A DNA stretch of 64,000 nucleotides from positions 1 through 64,000 of the forward strand of contig NZ_JAQFVF010000001.1 in assembly GCF_027789125.1 (NCBI RefSeq). The letters run 5' to 3'. Position numbers and translations under genes: made by a program. Below, one piece after another: positions 8,062-16,500 of the stretch (position 1 is its first letter; every line of letters begins with the position of its first letter). The stretch is from Paenibacillus aestuarii. GTDB taxonomy: Bacteria > Bacillota > Bacilli > Paenibacillales > NBRC-103111. The notes beneath the pieces were generated by a model. That model was not told the DNA's origin and did not search any database. It saw nothing but the letters and a program-made list of their open reading frames with translations.

Positions 8062-8952
8062 CTAGATTTTCAATCCACCTACAGACAAGCCTTCAATTAA
8101 ATACTTTTGGCCAAACATATAGAATAGAAGCGGTGGAATTAAGGACAGTGTGACACCGGCGAGCACGGCGGACAAGTTTCCCGTTCCGAAGAGGCCGGTT
8201 AATACGGTCATCCCGAGCGGCAGCGTCATTTTCTCATATGTATTGAGGAAAATGAGCGGACGGAAAAAATCGTTCCAGTTGGCAATGAACAGCAGCACGG
8301 ATGTTACGGATACCGCAGGGAATGCCATCGGCAGAATGACTTTCAAGAACACCCACATGCGGTTCGCGCCGTCCATGTAGGCTGCCTCATCATAGCTGTG
8401 CGGAATCGTCAGCATCATCTGGCGAATCATGAATATTCCGAGCGGGTTAATGAGCGCCGGCAAAATGATCGCCCAGTGCGTATCGACAAGCCCCAGCTTC
8501 GAGATCAAAATGAACTGCGGAATGATCGTCACCTGTGACGGAATCATCAAGCCGGATAAAAAGACGAGGAAGATGACATCCCTGCCGGGAAATTTGATGC
8601 GCGAGAAAGCAAAGGCCGCCATACTGGAAATCAACACGTGGCCGATGACGACGATGGCTGCAATTTTAATGCTGTTGGTGATGAAAGCGGCAAACGGAAC
8701 TTTCTCGAACACTTCCTGGTAATTCTCCCACACGAAGGAGGTCGGAAAAATGGCCGGCGGCAGCGCGAACGAATCCTTCGCCAGGCGCAAGGAAGTAGAA
8801 AATATCCAAAGAAACGGGATAATCATGTAGGCTGCCACAAGCAGAAGCACAATGTAAAGCAGCACGGTTCGGGCTTTAATTCTGGCGCCTGGCCTTCCCG
8901 CTTTAACCCCGATCACGCTGTTCGCTGCATAAGCTGGTTTGTGCGCATCCAT
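8062..8952 (-). CDS. Carbohydrate ABC transporter permease (MalG-like)
   Basis: A 296-residue inner-membrane permease of the CUT1 sugar importer family with six hydrophobic segments. The EAA loop that docks the ATPase is visible as EAAYMDGANRMWVFLKVILP (about 195-215). It follows the second permease by 18 bases and precedes GH116 by 62. No ATPase gene is present, so a shared MsmX-type ATPase encoded elsewhere must energise the importer, as is usual in Firmicutes. Confidence 0.93.
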   Translation of the reverse strand: MDAHKPAYAANSVIGVKAGRPGARIKARTVLLYIVLLLVAAYMIIPFLWIFSTSLRLAKDSFALPPAIFPTSFVWENYQEVFEKVPFAAFITNSIKIAAIVVIGHVLISSMAAFAFSRIKFPGRDVIFLVFLSGLMIPSQVTIIPQFILISKLGLVDTHWAIILPALINPLGIFMIRQMMLTIPHSYDEAAYMDGANRMWVFLKVILPMAFPAVSVTSVLLFIANWNDFFRPLIFLNTYEKMTLPLGMTVLTGLFGTGNLSAVLAGVTLSLIPPLLFYMFGQKYLIEGLSVGGLKI

Positions 8953-8970
8953 TTCAATCGGACACCTCCT

Positions 8971-9861
8971 TTACTCCTGGTCATAGGATACCCATCGGCT
9001 GCTGAATCTGAATTGCATGATGGTGATCGCTAGAATGATGATAAATAAACTGAGGGAAACCGTTGAAGCATAACCCATTGCATGGTTTTGAAACGCTTGC
9101 TCATAGATGTACAAGCTGATCGTCCTCGAAGCGTCTCCAGGCCCGCCTCCGGTAATTAGGTACGGCTCATCAAAAATCTGAATCGCGCCGATCAAGGTGA
9201 CGACCAGTACGAAGAAGATCGTCGGTGTCAGCATGGGCAACGTAATGCGGAAGAAAGATTGGGTCGCGTTGGCGCCGTCGATTTCGGCGGCTTCGTACAA
9301 GCTTTTCGGAATGTTTTGCAAGCCGACCAAATAGTAGAGAAACGGGTTGCCGACAAACTTCCAGAAACTGAAAATTGCAACCGACACATATACCCAATGC
9401 GGGTCATTCAGCCAAGGGATCGGCGCAGCGCCAAACAAACTGAGCAAATAGTTCATGATCCCGAAGTTGAAATCGTACATATACACCCACGCTACGGCCA
9501 CAGCAGCCGTCGTCACTAACACCGGGAAATAAAAGGCGGTGCGGAAAATATATTTCCATTTCACGGACACCACCTTCGTTACCCCGAGCGCCAAAAGCAA
9601 GCCCATGATCAAATGTAAAGGCACGAGAATGAGCACAAATTCAATCGTGTTGCCGTAGACGGTTCCTAAGCGTGTATCATGGAAAAACTTCACAAAGTTA
9701 TCAAGTCCGACAAACACGGCCGGCGTAATGACATCGTAGCGATGAAAACTTAAAATGATCGAATTCACCAACGGCTCAGCGATGAATAAGCCGAAGACGA
9801 TCAGAGCAGGCAGCAGGAATAAATAGCCGGCGAACGCGTCTCTTACGGCTTTGCTGTTCAT
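8971..9861 (-). CDS. Carbohydrate ABC transporter permease (MalF/UgpA-like)
   Basis: A 296-residue partner permease of the CUT1 type, with six membrane segments and the EAA loop EAAEIDGANATQSFFRITLP. Its ATG overlaps the stop codon of the binding-protein gene (ATGA at 9858-9861), indicating translational coupling. It pairs with the MalG-like permease to form the membrane channel. Confidence 0.93.
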   Translation of the reverse strand: MNSKAVRDAFAGYLFLLPALIVFGLFIAEPLVNSIILSFHRYDVITPAVFVGLDNFVKFFHDTRLGTVYGNTIEFVLILVPLHLIMGLLLALGVTKVVSVKWKYIFRTAFYFPVLVTTAAVAVAWVYMYDFNFGIMNYLLSLFGAAPIPWLNDPHWVYVSVAIFSFWKFVGNPFLYYLVGLQNIPKSLYEAAEIDGANATQSFFRITLPMLTPTIFFVLVVTLIGAIQIFDEPYLITGGGPGDASRTISLYIYEQAFQNHAMGYASTVSLSLFIIILAITIMQFRFSSRWVSYDQE

Positions 9862-11141
9862 TTCTTCTGCGCCAATAGATCGTTAATTTCTTGGGCAGCC
9901 TTCTTCATCGCTGTTGCTGCATCCGATTGATTTGATAAAATATCCGACATATGTCTGTTAAAAATAGCTTCAATGCCTGCATATTCAGCCGGCGCTTGAA
10001 CCGCTACGGCAATGTCCGCACTTTCGGAATATACGCTCCAGTTCTTGATCGGGCTCTTCGGCAGCACTTCGTTCATGACGGATTTGCGTGCTGGAATGGA
10101 GTCGGCGGAAAGCATCGTTCTTTGCGAATCAGGGTTGCTTAAGAAAGCTGATAGCAAATAGGATTCTTTCGGGTGCTTCGTGGATTTCAATACCGGGAAG
10201 CTGCCGTCACCGTAGATCACTTTTTGCGTTGTAAACTTTGGTACGAATTGGACTTCTACGGACTTGAAGTTATTTTTCTCGTAGGTGCCGAACGGCCATT
10301 TGCCTGCTGCAATCATGCCCACCTGTCCTGTCATCAATTGATTAATCATATCTGTCTTCGGATTCGGTACAGGCGCAACTTTATATTTGTAGATCAAGTC
10401 TTGGAAAAACTGCATCACTTCGATCGCTTTCGGATCATCCAGCGTACTCTTCGTCATATCAGCGTTCAACACGTTCGTGTCATTGTTGAGCAGCCATGCG
10501 GATGCACCGAAGTAGTAGTTCGGAATAGCGAAGCCGTACGTTTTTTTGCCGTTCTCTTCCGTTGTCATCGCTTGCGCATATTTCAAGAAGTCATCCTTTG
10601 TCCAATTCTTATCCGGCACAGGCAGGTTCGCCTTCTTCAGCATGTCCGTATTGAAGTGAACGACGACGTTATTCCAATCCCAGGCAAAGCCATATGTTTT
10701 GTTGTCAATGACGAATGCTGACTGCAGTTTCGTATGGAAGTCATCGTAATTTTCCAAAGCTGCCGGATCGCTCTTCATATAGTCATCAAGTGGAAGCGCC
10801 ATGCCGCTTTTGACGAACATTTGAATACCTTCGATCGCAACACGGATGACGTCTGGGGAGTTGCCGCCAGCAGCCATCGTCTGTAATTTGTTAAAATAGT
10901 CTGCCCAGCTATTGTTCGGTACAAAGATCAGCTTCACTTTGATGTTAGGGTATTTATCCGTGAACTTCTTCAGAAACTTCTCCAGATCATCCTTCTTCTC
11001 GTCTCCGCCAGGATAAGCCAGCGTAAGCTCTACTTTCTCCCCGCTGCCGGAACTTGATGCGGTCTGACTTGAATTGCTGCTGCAGGCTACCAAACTCAAC
11101 GTGAAAACCAAGACCAACACCCACGTCAGAATCTTTTTCAT
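9858..11141 (-). CDS. Extracellular sugar-binding lipoprotein
   Basis: A 427-residue ABC importer binding protein. The signal peptide is lysine-rich then hydrophobic and ends in the lipobox LVAC, so the mature protein is lipid-anchored at the Cys near residue 20 on the outer face of the membrane. The mature part begins with a serine-rich linker and continues as a family 1 solute-binding protein. The ATG at 11141 is chosen because GGAGAGGTG lies upstream and the signal peptide then starts cleanly; the longer reading would add 28 non-signal residues that overlap an operator. It heads the operon binding protein - permease - permease - GH116. The ligand is probably a beta-linked oligosaccharide, by linkage with GH116. 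Confidence 0.92.
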   Translation of the reverse strand: MKKILTWVLVLVFTLSLVACSSNSSQTASSSGSGEKVELTLAYPGGDEKKDDLEKFLKKFTDKYPNIKVKLIFVPNNSWADYFNKLQTMAAGGNSPDVIRVAIEGIQMFVKSGMALPLDDYMKSDPAALENYDDFHTKLQSAFVIDNKTYGFAWDWNNVVVHFNTDMLKKANLPVPDKNWTKDDFLKYAQAMTTEENGKKTYGFAIPNYYFGASAWLLNNDTNVLNADMTKSTLDDPKAIEVMQFFQDLIYKYKVAPVPNPKTDMINQLMTGQVGMIAAGKWPFGTYEKNNFKSVEVQFVPKFTTQKVIYGDGSFPVLKSTKHPKESYLLSAFLSNPDSQRTMLSADSIPARKSVMNEVLPKSPIKNWSVYSESADIAVAVQAPAEYAGIEAIFNRHMSDILSNQSDAATAMKKAAQEINDLLAQKK

Positions 11142-11191
11142 TTGAATAGACACCTCTCCGCAATCAAAATGAAAAGCTGTTCCTTCATTTG

Positions 11192-11205
11192 CGTTCACGT
11201 GAACG
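11192..11205. promoter_or_regulatory. LacI-type operator 1
   Basis: Perfect 14-bp palindrome CGTTCACGTGAACG in the leader of the sugar operon, centred 34 bp from operator 2. Confidence 0.8.
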
Positions 11206-11225
11206 GAAACCTTGACGAGTAACAC

Positions 11226-11239
11226 CGTTCACGTGAACG
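11226..11239. promoter_or_regulatory. LacI-type operator 2
   Basis: Second perfect copy of CGTTCACGTGAACG, located just downstream of the -10 box of the binding-protein promoter, at the expected transcription start. A bound repressor here would block transcription. Confidence 0.82.
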
Positions 11240-11244
11240 AGTTC

Positions 11245-11274
11245 ATTATAGCAAAGCCCAATCGTTCGTGTAAA
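11245..11274 (-). promoter_or_regulatory. Sigma-A promoter of the sugar operon
   Basis: On the minus strand, TTTACA (11274-11269) and TATAAT (11250-11245) are separated by 18 bases. A degenerate operator-like site CGTTCGTGTAAACG (11263-11276) and a near-match to a CcpA cre site (TGTAAACGCTTTAT, 11269-11282) overlap the -35 box, suggesting catabolite control; the cre call is weak. Confidence 0.65.
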
Positions 11275-11336
11275 CGCTTTATTTTGTCGTAATTTGGAAA
11301 GGTGGACAAAAAATATTTTTAACAGAAATTAGAAAT

Positions 11337-11350
11337 CGTGCACGTGAACG
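11337..11350. promoter_or_regulatory. LacI-type operator 3
   Basis: CGTGCACGTGAACG differs from the operator palindrome by one base. It lies directly upstream of the LacI gene's own -35 box, as expected for autoregulation or for DNA looping to operators 1 and 2. Confidence 0.7.
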
Positions 11351-11353
11351 GGA

Positions 11354-11381
11354 TTGACCGCTGCGCCATCCCTGTTATACG
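11354..11381 (+). promoter_or_regulatory. Promoter of the LacI-family gene
   Basis: TTGACC (11354-11359) and TATACG (11376-11381) with a 16-base spacer, about 40 bases before the regulator's start codon. Confidence 0.5.
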
Positions 11382-11423
11382 ATATGCCTATATGCTTCTT
11401 TCGTAGGAGGTTAAGTGCCAAGT

Positions 11424-12410
11424 ATGACCATTACCAGCTTCCAGATTGCTGAACTTTGCGGTTTATCGCGAGGAACCGTCGATCGCGCCTTAAATAACCG
11501 GCCGGGCATCAGTCCGAAAACGCGGGAAAAAATACTGAAAGCCGCCGAAGAGCTCGGCTACCGACCGCATTTTCTGGCGCAAAGCCTGGTCAAGGGCCGG
11601 ACGAAGACGCTAGGCCTGGTCATGTTCGATGTCCAGAACCGTATCTTCGCCCAGTTGTTCCATTCTTTTGAGGCCGAAGCGCGCAAGCAAGGTTTCTTCG
11701 TCTATTTGGCTCTATCGAACAAAGACCCCGATTTAGAAATCGAATATATTAACAACCTGCTGGATCGAAAAGTCGATGGCATCGCCCTGCATTCCGTAAA
11801 TAAAGGCAAGGAGTTTGAAGCGTATCTCCACAAAGCGAGAGTGCCGATCGTTTCCTTCGGCAACCAGATTTCCAAGCAGTTCCCGCTCGTTTGGATCAAC
11901 GATAAAGTAGCCATCAAAGAAGCTGTAAGCTTGATTCAGGCCAAGGGCTATCAGCATATTCTCTATGTCAGTCCCCCGCTGCGTTACAAGGGGAAGAGTA
12001 ATATTTTCGGTCCGGAGCAGCGGCATAAAGGCTTCCTGGAAGCGGTCAAAGAACAAGCGGAGCTAAGTTATACCGTGATTACGGAAAAAGATTTTCTGGC
12101 GGTCATCGGCCATTATTTGTACCTCCCCCACAAGAAAACCGCAATTCTTTGTACGAGCGATATGTACGCGTTAGATGTTTTGAAATTTTTAAGCAGCAAA
12201 AAAATCCTTGTCCCCGAGCAAGTCGGCGTCATGGGCTTCGATAATATTGACACGTTAAACTACGTCAATCCCGCCTTGACCACCATTGACTACAGTGTCG
12301 ATGACATCGGCACGACGTTGGTGGAATCTTTGATCCGCAAGCAGGAGGGCCAAAAAATCCCCAATCTGACGACGATCTCCCACCGGATTATCGTTAGGGA
12401 TTCGATATAG
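11424..12410 (+). CDS. LacI-family transcriptional regulator
   Basis: A 328-residue repressor with an N-terminal LacI helix-turn-helix (ITSFQIAELCGLSRGTVDRA, then LNNRPGISPKTREKILKAAE, residues 2-43) and a periplasmic-binding-protein-like sugar-sensing domain (GVMGFDNIDTLNYVNPALTT near the C terminus). It is divergent from the sugar ABC/GH116 operon and is the likely ligand of the CGTTCACGTGAACG operators. The ATG at 11424 is preferred for its LacI-like N terminus; a GTG at 11415 is possible but only four bases after GGAGG. A stem-loop terminator follows directly. Confidence 0.9.
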   Translation: MTITSFQIAELCGLSRGTVDRALNNRPGISPKTREKILKAAEELGYRPHFLAQSLVKGRTKTLGLVMFDVQNRIFAQLFHSFEAEARKQGFFVYLALSNKDPDLEIEYINNLLDRKVDGIALHSVNKGKEFEAYLHKARVPIVSFGNQISKQFPLVWINDKVAIKEAVSLIQAKGYQHILYVSPPLRYKGKSNIFGPEQRHKGFLEAVKEQAELSYTVITEKDFLAVIGHYLYLPHKKTAILCTSDMYALDVLKFLSSKKILVPEQVGVMGFDNIDTLNYVNPALTTIDYSVDDIGTTLVESLIRKQEGQKIPNLTTISHRIIVRDSI

Positions 12411-12411
12411 A

Positions 12412-12463
12412 ACAAAGATCGCCAATTTATCCATCGTGGACGAAGGATTGGCGATCTTTGTTT
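12412..12463 (+). terminator. Terminator of the LacI gene
   Basis: A 15-bp perfect stem (12412-12426 with 12447-12461, ACAAAGATCGCCAAT) with a 20-base loop, ending in TTTGTTT. From here to 12684 no gene or clear promoter is seen. Confidence 0.7.
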
Positions 12464-12684
12464 ACGGTTACGAAGAAGCTGAACCTAACTTATGGGTGTT
12501 ACAGATAGAGCTGCTTTTGACTGCTGCTGTCGATGAAATGTGCCGCCTCTAGCATTAGGGTGGGGGTTCTTTTGGTCGTTCAGAGGAAAGGTGTAAATAA
12601 GCTGATAGCCATTTTCCCTTTTTTGAAAGGTGAAATGGGTTTAAGGTAAAAGCATACAAAACGATAAAGAAAGAGGAAATTCTT

Positions 12685-13659
12685 ATGAAGGATCTGCGAA
12701 AAGTAGGGATTGGCATCATCGGGTTAGGGGGTGTGGGCCAAAAGGTGCTGCAAACATTTGCCCGCCATCCTCAGGCCGAGGTTCGTGCGGTTTGCGACAC
12801 GGATGTTGCTTTACTTGCCCGTACCAAGGCCATGGGAAACGACCTGTTCGCCAGTACGCAATATGAGGACGTGCTTGCTCATGATCAAGTCGATCTCATC
12901 TATATCGCCGTTCCACCCAAATATCACTACCCCATCGTCATGAGTGCGATTGCAAAGCAGAAGCACATTCTGTGCGAGAAGCCTCTGGCCAATTCGCTGG
13001 AAGAAGCTGAAGACATGCTCCGCGGAGCGGCCGATTCGAAAATTGTGCATGCGATGAACTTCCCGACCTTTTTTCGTCCTTCGTATCGCGAATTCTCCCG
13101 CTGTCTGCAAGAACGGAGGATCGGTGAGCTGCGCCGGGTCGAAGTGACCTTGAACTTCCCCGTCTGGCCCCGTGCCTGGCAGCAAAACGCGTGGATCGGC
13201 AGCCGTGAGCAGGGCGGATTTGTCCGCGAAGTGTTGCCGCATTTTATTCAGCTCATCTTGGCTGAGTTCGGAGATTTGCGGCAAATCGCTTCTTCTCTGG
13301 AATATCCCGCGGACACACAACTCTGTGAAACCGGGATTTTGGCCCTGCTGGAGCTGGATCGGCAGGTGCCTGTGCTCATTACCGGGATGAGCGGCGCTGC
13401 TGCTGCTGAGCACGTTGCTTTAACAGCGATAGGAACGCATGGCACGGCTTCGCTGACGAACTGGAGCCAGTTCCTGTACGCGGCAAGCGGGGAACCGCTT
13501 GCTCCTGTTGAACTGGCTGAGACGGACCATCTATACGCGATGGTGGATGGCGTCATTCAATCGGTGCTCGGACACACGTCCGTCGTCGTTAATTTTGCCA
13601 CAGGCTATAAAGTTCAGCGCATTTTAGAGGGGCTGCGGGGGAGCGGCGCACTTCGTTAG
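12685..13659 (+). CDS. Gfo/Idh/MocA-family oxidoreductase
   Basis: A 324-residue NAD(P)-dependent sugar or cyclitol dehydrogenase-like protein. The Rossmann motif GIIGLGGVGQKV is at about 9-20, and the family's CEKPLANSLEEAE is near residue 97-109. The C-terminal half is the mixed alpha/beta domain that binds the sugar. AGAGGAAATTCTT precedes the ATG. Its location next to the sugar operon suggests a role in carbohydrate metabolism, but no shared operator is seen upstream, so joint control is not shown. The substrate is unknown. Confidence 0.88.
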   Translation: MKDLRKVGIGIIGLGGVGQKVLQTFARHPQAEVRAVCDTDVALLARTKAMGNDLFASTQYEDVLAHDQVDLIYIAVPPKYHYPIVMSAIAKQKHILCEKPLANSLEEAEDMLRGAADSKIVHAMNFPTFFRPSYREFSRCLQERRIGELRRVEVTLNFPVWPRAWQQNAWIGSREQGGFVREVLPHFIQLILAEFGDLRQIASSLEYPADTQLCETGILALLELDRQVPVLITGMSGAAAAEHVALTAIGTHGTASLTNWSQFLYAASGEPLAPVELAETDHLYAMVDGVIQSVLGHTSVVVNFATGYKVQRILEGLRGSGALR

Positions 13660-13670
13660 ACCGCAAAAAA

Positions 13671-13749
13671 CGGAGCCCGCTCTGCCGCGAAGGACCCTTT
13701 ATCAGGCAGACACAGTTATCTGCAAGGTCACTTCACAGCAGCGGCTCCG
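13671..13749. terminator. Possible long stem-loop between convergent genes
   Basis: CGGAGCC (13671-13677) pairs with GGCTCCG (13743-13749), with a smaller GCAGA/TCTGC hairpin inside. It lies between two convergent genes and could end both transcripts, but lacks a clean T run. Confidence 0.35.
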
Positions 13750-13757
13750 CTCTGTTG

Positions 13758-14102
13758 TCATGTCAGCGAAATCGGTTCTTCCAGGGCAGCCTCCAGAGGT
13801 TGTCCTTCTTTATAGTACAATTTAGGCGACAATAGAATGAAGAAAATATGCGCGTCGCGAAATCCATGCTCGGCCAGCAAGCTGTTCATAGCCAAAGCGA
13901 TGCGGTCATGCATGTCCTGATCGCGAGGAAACATAAGAATCTCGAGGGATGGCGGAGAATTCGTAATCTGCTCGACGAGCAGAAGCTCGATTTTCACCTT
14001 TTGCGGCAAGACGCCTGTAATCTTGGAAAACTCACGAATGATGTCAGTCGAAATCGACGAAACGAACTCTTTTTGAAAACCTTTAAACCGGAGAAAGGGC
14101 AT
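13758..14102 (-). CDS. DUF1904-family (tautomerase-like) protein
   Basis: A 114-residue protein that starts MPFLRFKGF, with the initiator Met followed by proline as in the tautomerase/MIF superfamily, where Pro1 is the catalytic base after Met removal. Length and pattern fit DUF1904 proteins, small cytoplasmic proteins of unknown function. The conserved central part predicts how many subunits such proteins assemble into only by analogy. AAGAAGGAATCAGC supplies the ribosome site. The neighbour on each side is unrelated. Whether it has enzymatic activity is unknown. Confidence 0.7.
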   Translation of the reverse strand: MPFLRFKGFQKEFVSSISTDIIREFSKITGVLPQKVKIELLLVEQITNSPPSLEILMFPRDQDMHDRIALAMNSLLAEHGFRDAHIFFILLSPKLYYKEGQPLEAALEEPISLT

Positions 14103-14423
14103 GCTGATTCCTTCTTTGCATAAATGTTAGCGAATTTATTCATTTTATTAGAAAAATCAACCCAAAAACAAAACCAATTTTAGATCAAATCATTCTCAGA
14201 ACTAGATAGATATGTGCAAAACCAGCAAATTAACCGCTCGCTAACTCCATCCTAGGCGATCTTTGGACCGTCTCCCGCCAAACGTCAAGCATCGTCCCCG
14301 ACTTAAGACCAGTCTCCAATACCGTCGTCAGTCTGTTTTCCCCTACTCGCAGAAGTCTTATACTCAGTACATGAAGTTAAGTACTTAAGCACATAACGAC
14401 TACGAACAAGGAGTGTATATACA
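14103..14423. promoter_or_regulatory. Intergenic region with 12-bp palindrome before pspC
   Basis: No coding sequence is seen in these 320 bases. A perfect palindrome TTAAGTACTTAA at 14377-14388 lies about 35 bases before the PspC start codon and could be an operator. No convincing sigma-A or ECF promoter boxes were found by eye. Confidence 0.3.
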
Positions 14424-14624
14424 ATGAGTAAATTTTACCGTTCTTCGACAAACAAATGGGTAACAGGGATTTGCGGAGGCATCGCTCAATATTTGAATGT
14501 GAACGTAACGCTTGTGCGGATCGCCATGGTGTTGGCCGCATTTTGCAGTTTTGGCACGACGCTGCTATTATATTTCATCGCCAGTATGCTGACGCCTAAA
14601 GACCCTTTTATTCAATATCAGTAA
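14424..14624 (+). CDS. PspC-domain small membrane protein
   Basis: A 66-residue PspC/YvlC-type protein. The N-terminal part has the hallmark KWVTGICGGIAQYLNVNVTL and is followed by a single hydrophobic segment (about 33-55) ending in LTPKDP. Members are stress-associated inner-membrane proteins in the phage-shock or cell-envelope-stress response. AAGGAG lies upstream of the ATG. It stands alone, and no partner psp gene is seen nearby. Confidence 0.88.
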   Translation: MSKFYRSSTNKWVTGICGGIAQYLNVNVTLVRIAMVLAAFCSFGTTLLLYFIASMLTPKDPFIQYQ

Positions 14625-14748
14625 CAGAATCGCATACAAAAATAACAGGAATCAGCCTATCCTGCGTGCTCAGAATTCACTATACTGAGAACTGAAGCAG
14701 GCATGTGCACGCCTTGTTTCATCAAATTAGTCAAGGTGGAATCTGAAC

Positions 14749-15951
14749 ATGCTGCAGAAGCAGGCTGACCTCGTAATACGCCGGAAAAGTGACTCCCAGT
14801 TGACGGCTCTTCGCGGCTTGCAATTTTGGTTGTATGCAACAAATGTGTTATCGCCGTTCCTTCCGGTTTACTTCCAGACGAAGGGGTATTCTTCCGGACA
14901 AATCGGTTTCATGATGATGCTGGGGCCGCTGTTGGCCGTGTTCTTCCAGCCTGTATGGGGATATTTGAGCGATCGGTTAGGTACCGTAAAGAAAATCATT
15001 TTCCTCCTCTGGACCTTAAGCATCCTATCCAGTATCGGCTTATTCACTGCAAACTCATACGAATTGACATTAGCGTTTGTCACCCTCTTTTATTTCTTTT
15101 GGCTGCCATCCATTCCGCTGATGGATAGCATCACGATAAAAGCGACTGAACGCAGAGGCCAATCTTTCGGCTCAGTCCGTCTGTTCGGGTCGCTCGGCTT
15201 CACAGTCGTCCTAATCATCGGAGGCATCCTGCTCGGCCAATGGCTGGGCATCCATAGCTTGTCCCTTATTTTCTGGGCGACATGGATCGTTCCGCTGCTG
15301 CTTCTTTTCAAGCTCCGGGATGAGCCGGCCTCTGGTGAGCGGATGTCCTTGCAATCGCTAATGCCGATTCTGAAAAATAAATCGTTCTTATGGTTTCTGC
15401 TGCTCGTCTTCATCATCTCCGTCCCGCACCGGATGCATGATGTGATGTTCAGCTTGTATCTCTCCAAAGCCGGGGGCTCGGACGCCATGGTCGGCTGGTC
15501 ATGGGCTTTGGCTGCGTTGGCGGAGCTGCCGGCGTTTGCTTTGCTTAGCAAATATTTACACCGGATGCGGGAATTCAATGTTATTGGCTTGGTTTGCTTG
15601 CTATACGTGCTGCGCTGGCTCGCATATGCCTATACGACGGACCCTTGGGTGATGTTCGCGCTGCAAGCAGGAGCGGCTGTTACGTTCGCCGTATTCTGGA
15701 TCACCGTCGTCCACTGCACCGTCTCTATGCTGCCGCGGCAGTTGACCTCCACAGGGCAATCTTTGCTGGCGATGGTCTTCCTCGGATTCGCCGGCATCTC
15801 CGGCGGGAGCATCGGCGGCTGGCTGGAGGATCACTATGGCGGATCCAGCATGTACGTGTTCGCAGCCATCGTCTCTTTGGTGGCGAGCTTGGCCTTTTTC
15901 GGCAGCGAATTCGTTGCTCGCAGGCGGCGTGAGGCACAGCTGCTCAGATAA
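14749..15951 (+). CDS. MFS transporter (MFS_1-like)
   Basis: A 400-residue transporter with about twelve membrane segments. The loop motif GYLSDRLGTVKK (about 64-75) is the MFS motif A equivalent, and the arrangement resembles the LacY/nucleoside-proton symporter-like group found as unassigned transporters in Bacilli (for example YwbF-like). The ATG at 14749 has AAGGTGG upstream. A terminator overlaps the stop codon. Substrate and direction are unknown. Confidence 0.85.
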   Translation: MLQKQADLVIRRKSDSQLTALRGLQFWLYATNVLSPFLPVYFQTKGYSSGQIGFMMMLGPLLAVFFQPVWGYLSDRLGTVKKIIFLLWTLSILSSIGLFTANSYELTLAFVTLFYFFWLPSIPLMDSITIKATERRGQSFGSVRLFGSLGFTVVLIIGGILLGQWLGIHSLSLIFWATWIVPLLLLFKLRDEPASGERMSLQSLMPILKNKSFLWFLLLVFIISVPHRMHDVMFSLYLSKAGGSDAMVGWSWALAALAELPAFALLSKYLHRMREFNVIGLVCLLYVLRWLAYAYTTDPWVMFALQAGAAVTFAVFWITVVHCTVSMLPRQLTSTGQSLLAMVFLGFAGISGGSIGGWLEDHYGGSSMYVFAAIVSLVASLAFFGSEFVARRRREAQLLR

Positions 15952-15976
15952 GCCTCCCTCTTCCAGGGGGGCTTTT
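15950..15976 (+). terminator. Terminator of the MFS gene
   Basis: AAGCCTCCCT (15950-15959) pairs with AGGGGGGCTT (15965-15974) and ends in TTTT; it overlaps the last bases of the stop codon. Confidence 0.75.
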
Positions 15977-16058
15977 GCTCGTCCTCTCTCGCGGGGCTGT
16001 GATGATGCTTGTGTGCCATCTCATGCAGGCGCGCTCCACTGCGCGCCCTGGCGACCCG

Positions 16059-16499
16059 TCAACCCATCATTTCCTCCACCACAAACGCCCCATTCACCGC
16101 CCGGACACGAAACAGCCGATCGAACCCTTCACACAGCTCGGGTGGCTTTAATTTGTTCATGACGCTGCGAAGGCCTGCTTCCGCAACTTGGGTTTTTCCT
16201 TGCCTCTCCTTATTCCTTGCCAGCGAAGCTTCGAAGTCCGGCTCAAAGAAATAGCCGATCACCTGGAATTTATGCTGCTTCGCCAACTCAATATACGTCT
16301 TTCTGTCCTCCGCCGACGGGTTGGTATTATCGACCACAAAAGGCTGCTTAGCCTCAAAGGAAGCCGTCAAGTAGATACGCTCCCTATGCCTGGTTCGGAG
16401 CATGTCAAGATTAATGCGGATGTGCGTATTGAAAAAGCGCTCCTTACAAAACGTCGATTTGCCGGAAGCTTGAAGCCCCATCAGGATCACACATTCCAT
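16059..16499 (-). CDS. P-loop kinase, polynucleotide kinase-like (AAA_33)
   Basis: A 146-residue P-loop NTPase with Walker A GLQASGKST at about residues 8-16 and a VVDNTNPSAEDRK segment typical of the zeta-toxin/polynucleotide-kinase-like AAA_33 group. It is short, with only the kinase core, and could phosphorylate a nucleic acid 5' end or a small molecule. The ATG at 16499 follows GGAGGAG and lies one base after the stop codon of the Thg1-like gene, so the two are very likely cotranscribed and coupled. Together they suggest a 5'-end repair function for RNA; that is inference. Confidence 0.75.
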   Translation of the reverse strand: MECVILMGLQASGKSTFCKERFFNTHIRINLDMLRTRHRERIYLTASFEAKQPFVVDNTNPSAEDRKTYIELAKQHKFQVIGYFFEPDFEASLARNKERQGKTQVAEAGLRSVMNKLKPPELCEGFDRLFRVRAVNGAFVVEEMMG

Positions 16500-16500
16500 G

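Noticed and set aside
14657-14842. A 61-codon minus-strand frame opposite the MFS start.
   Set aside because: It lies antisense to the well-supported MFS gene and has no family motif.
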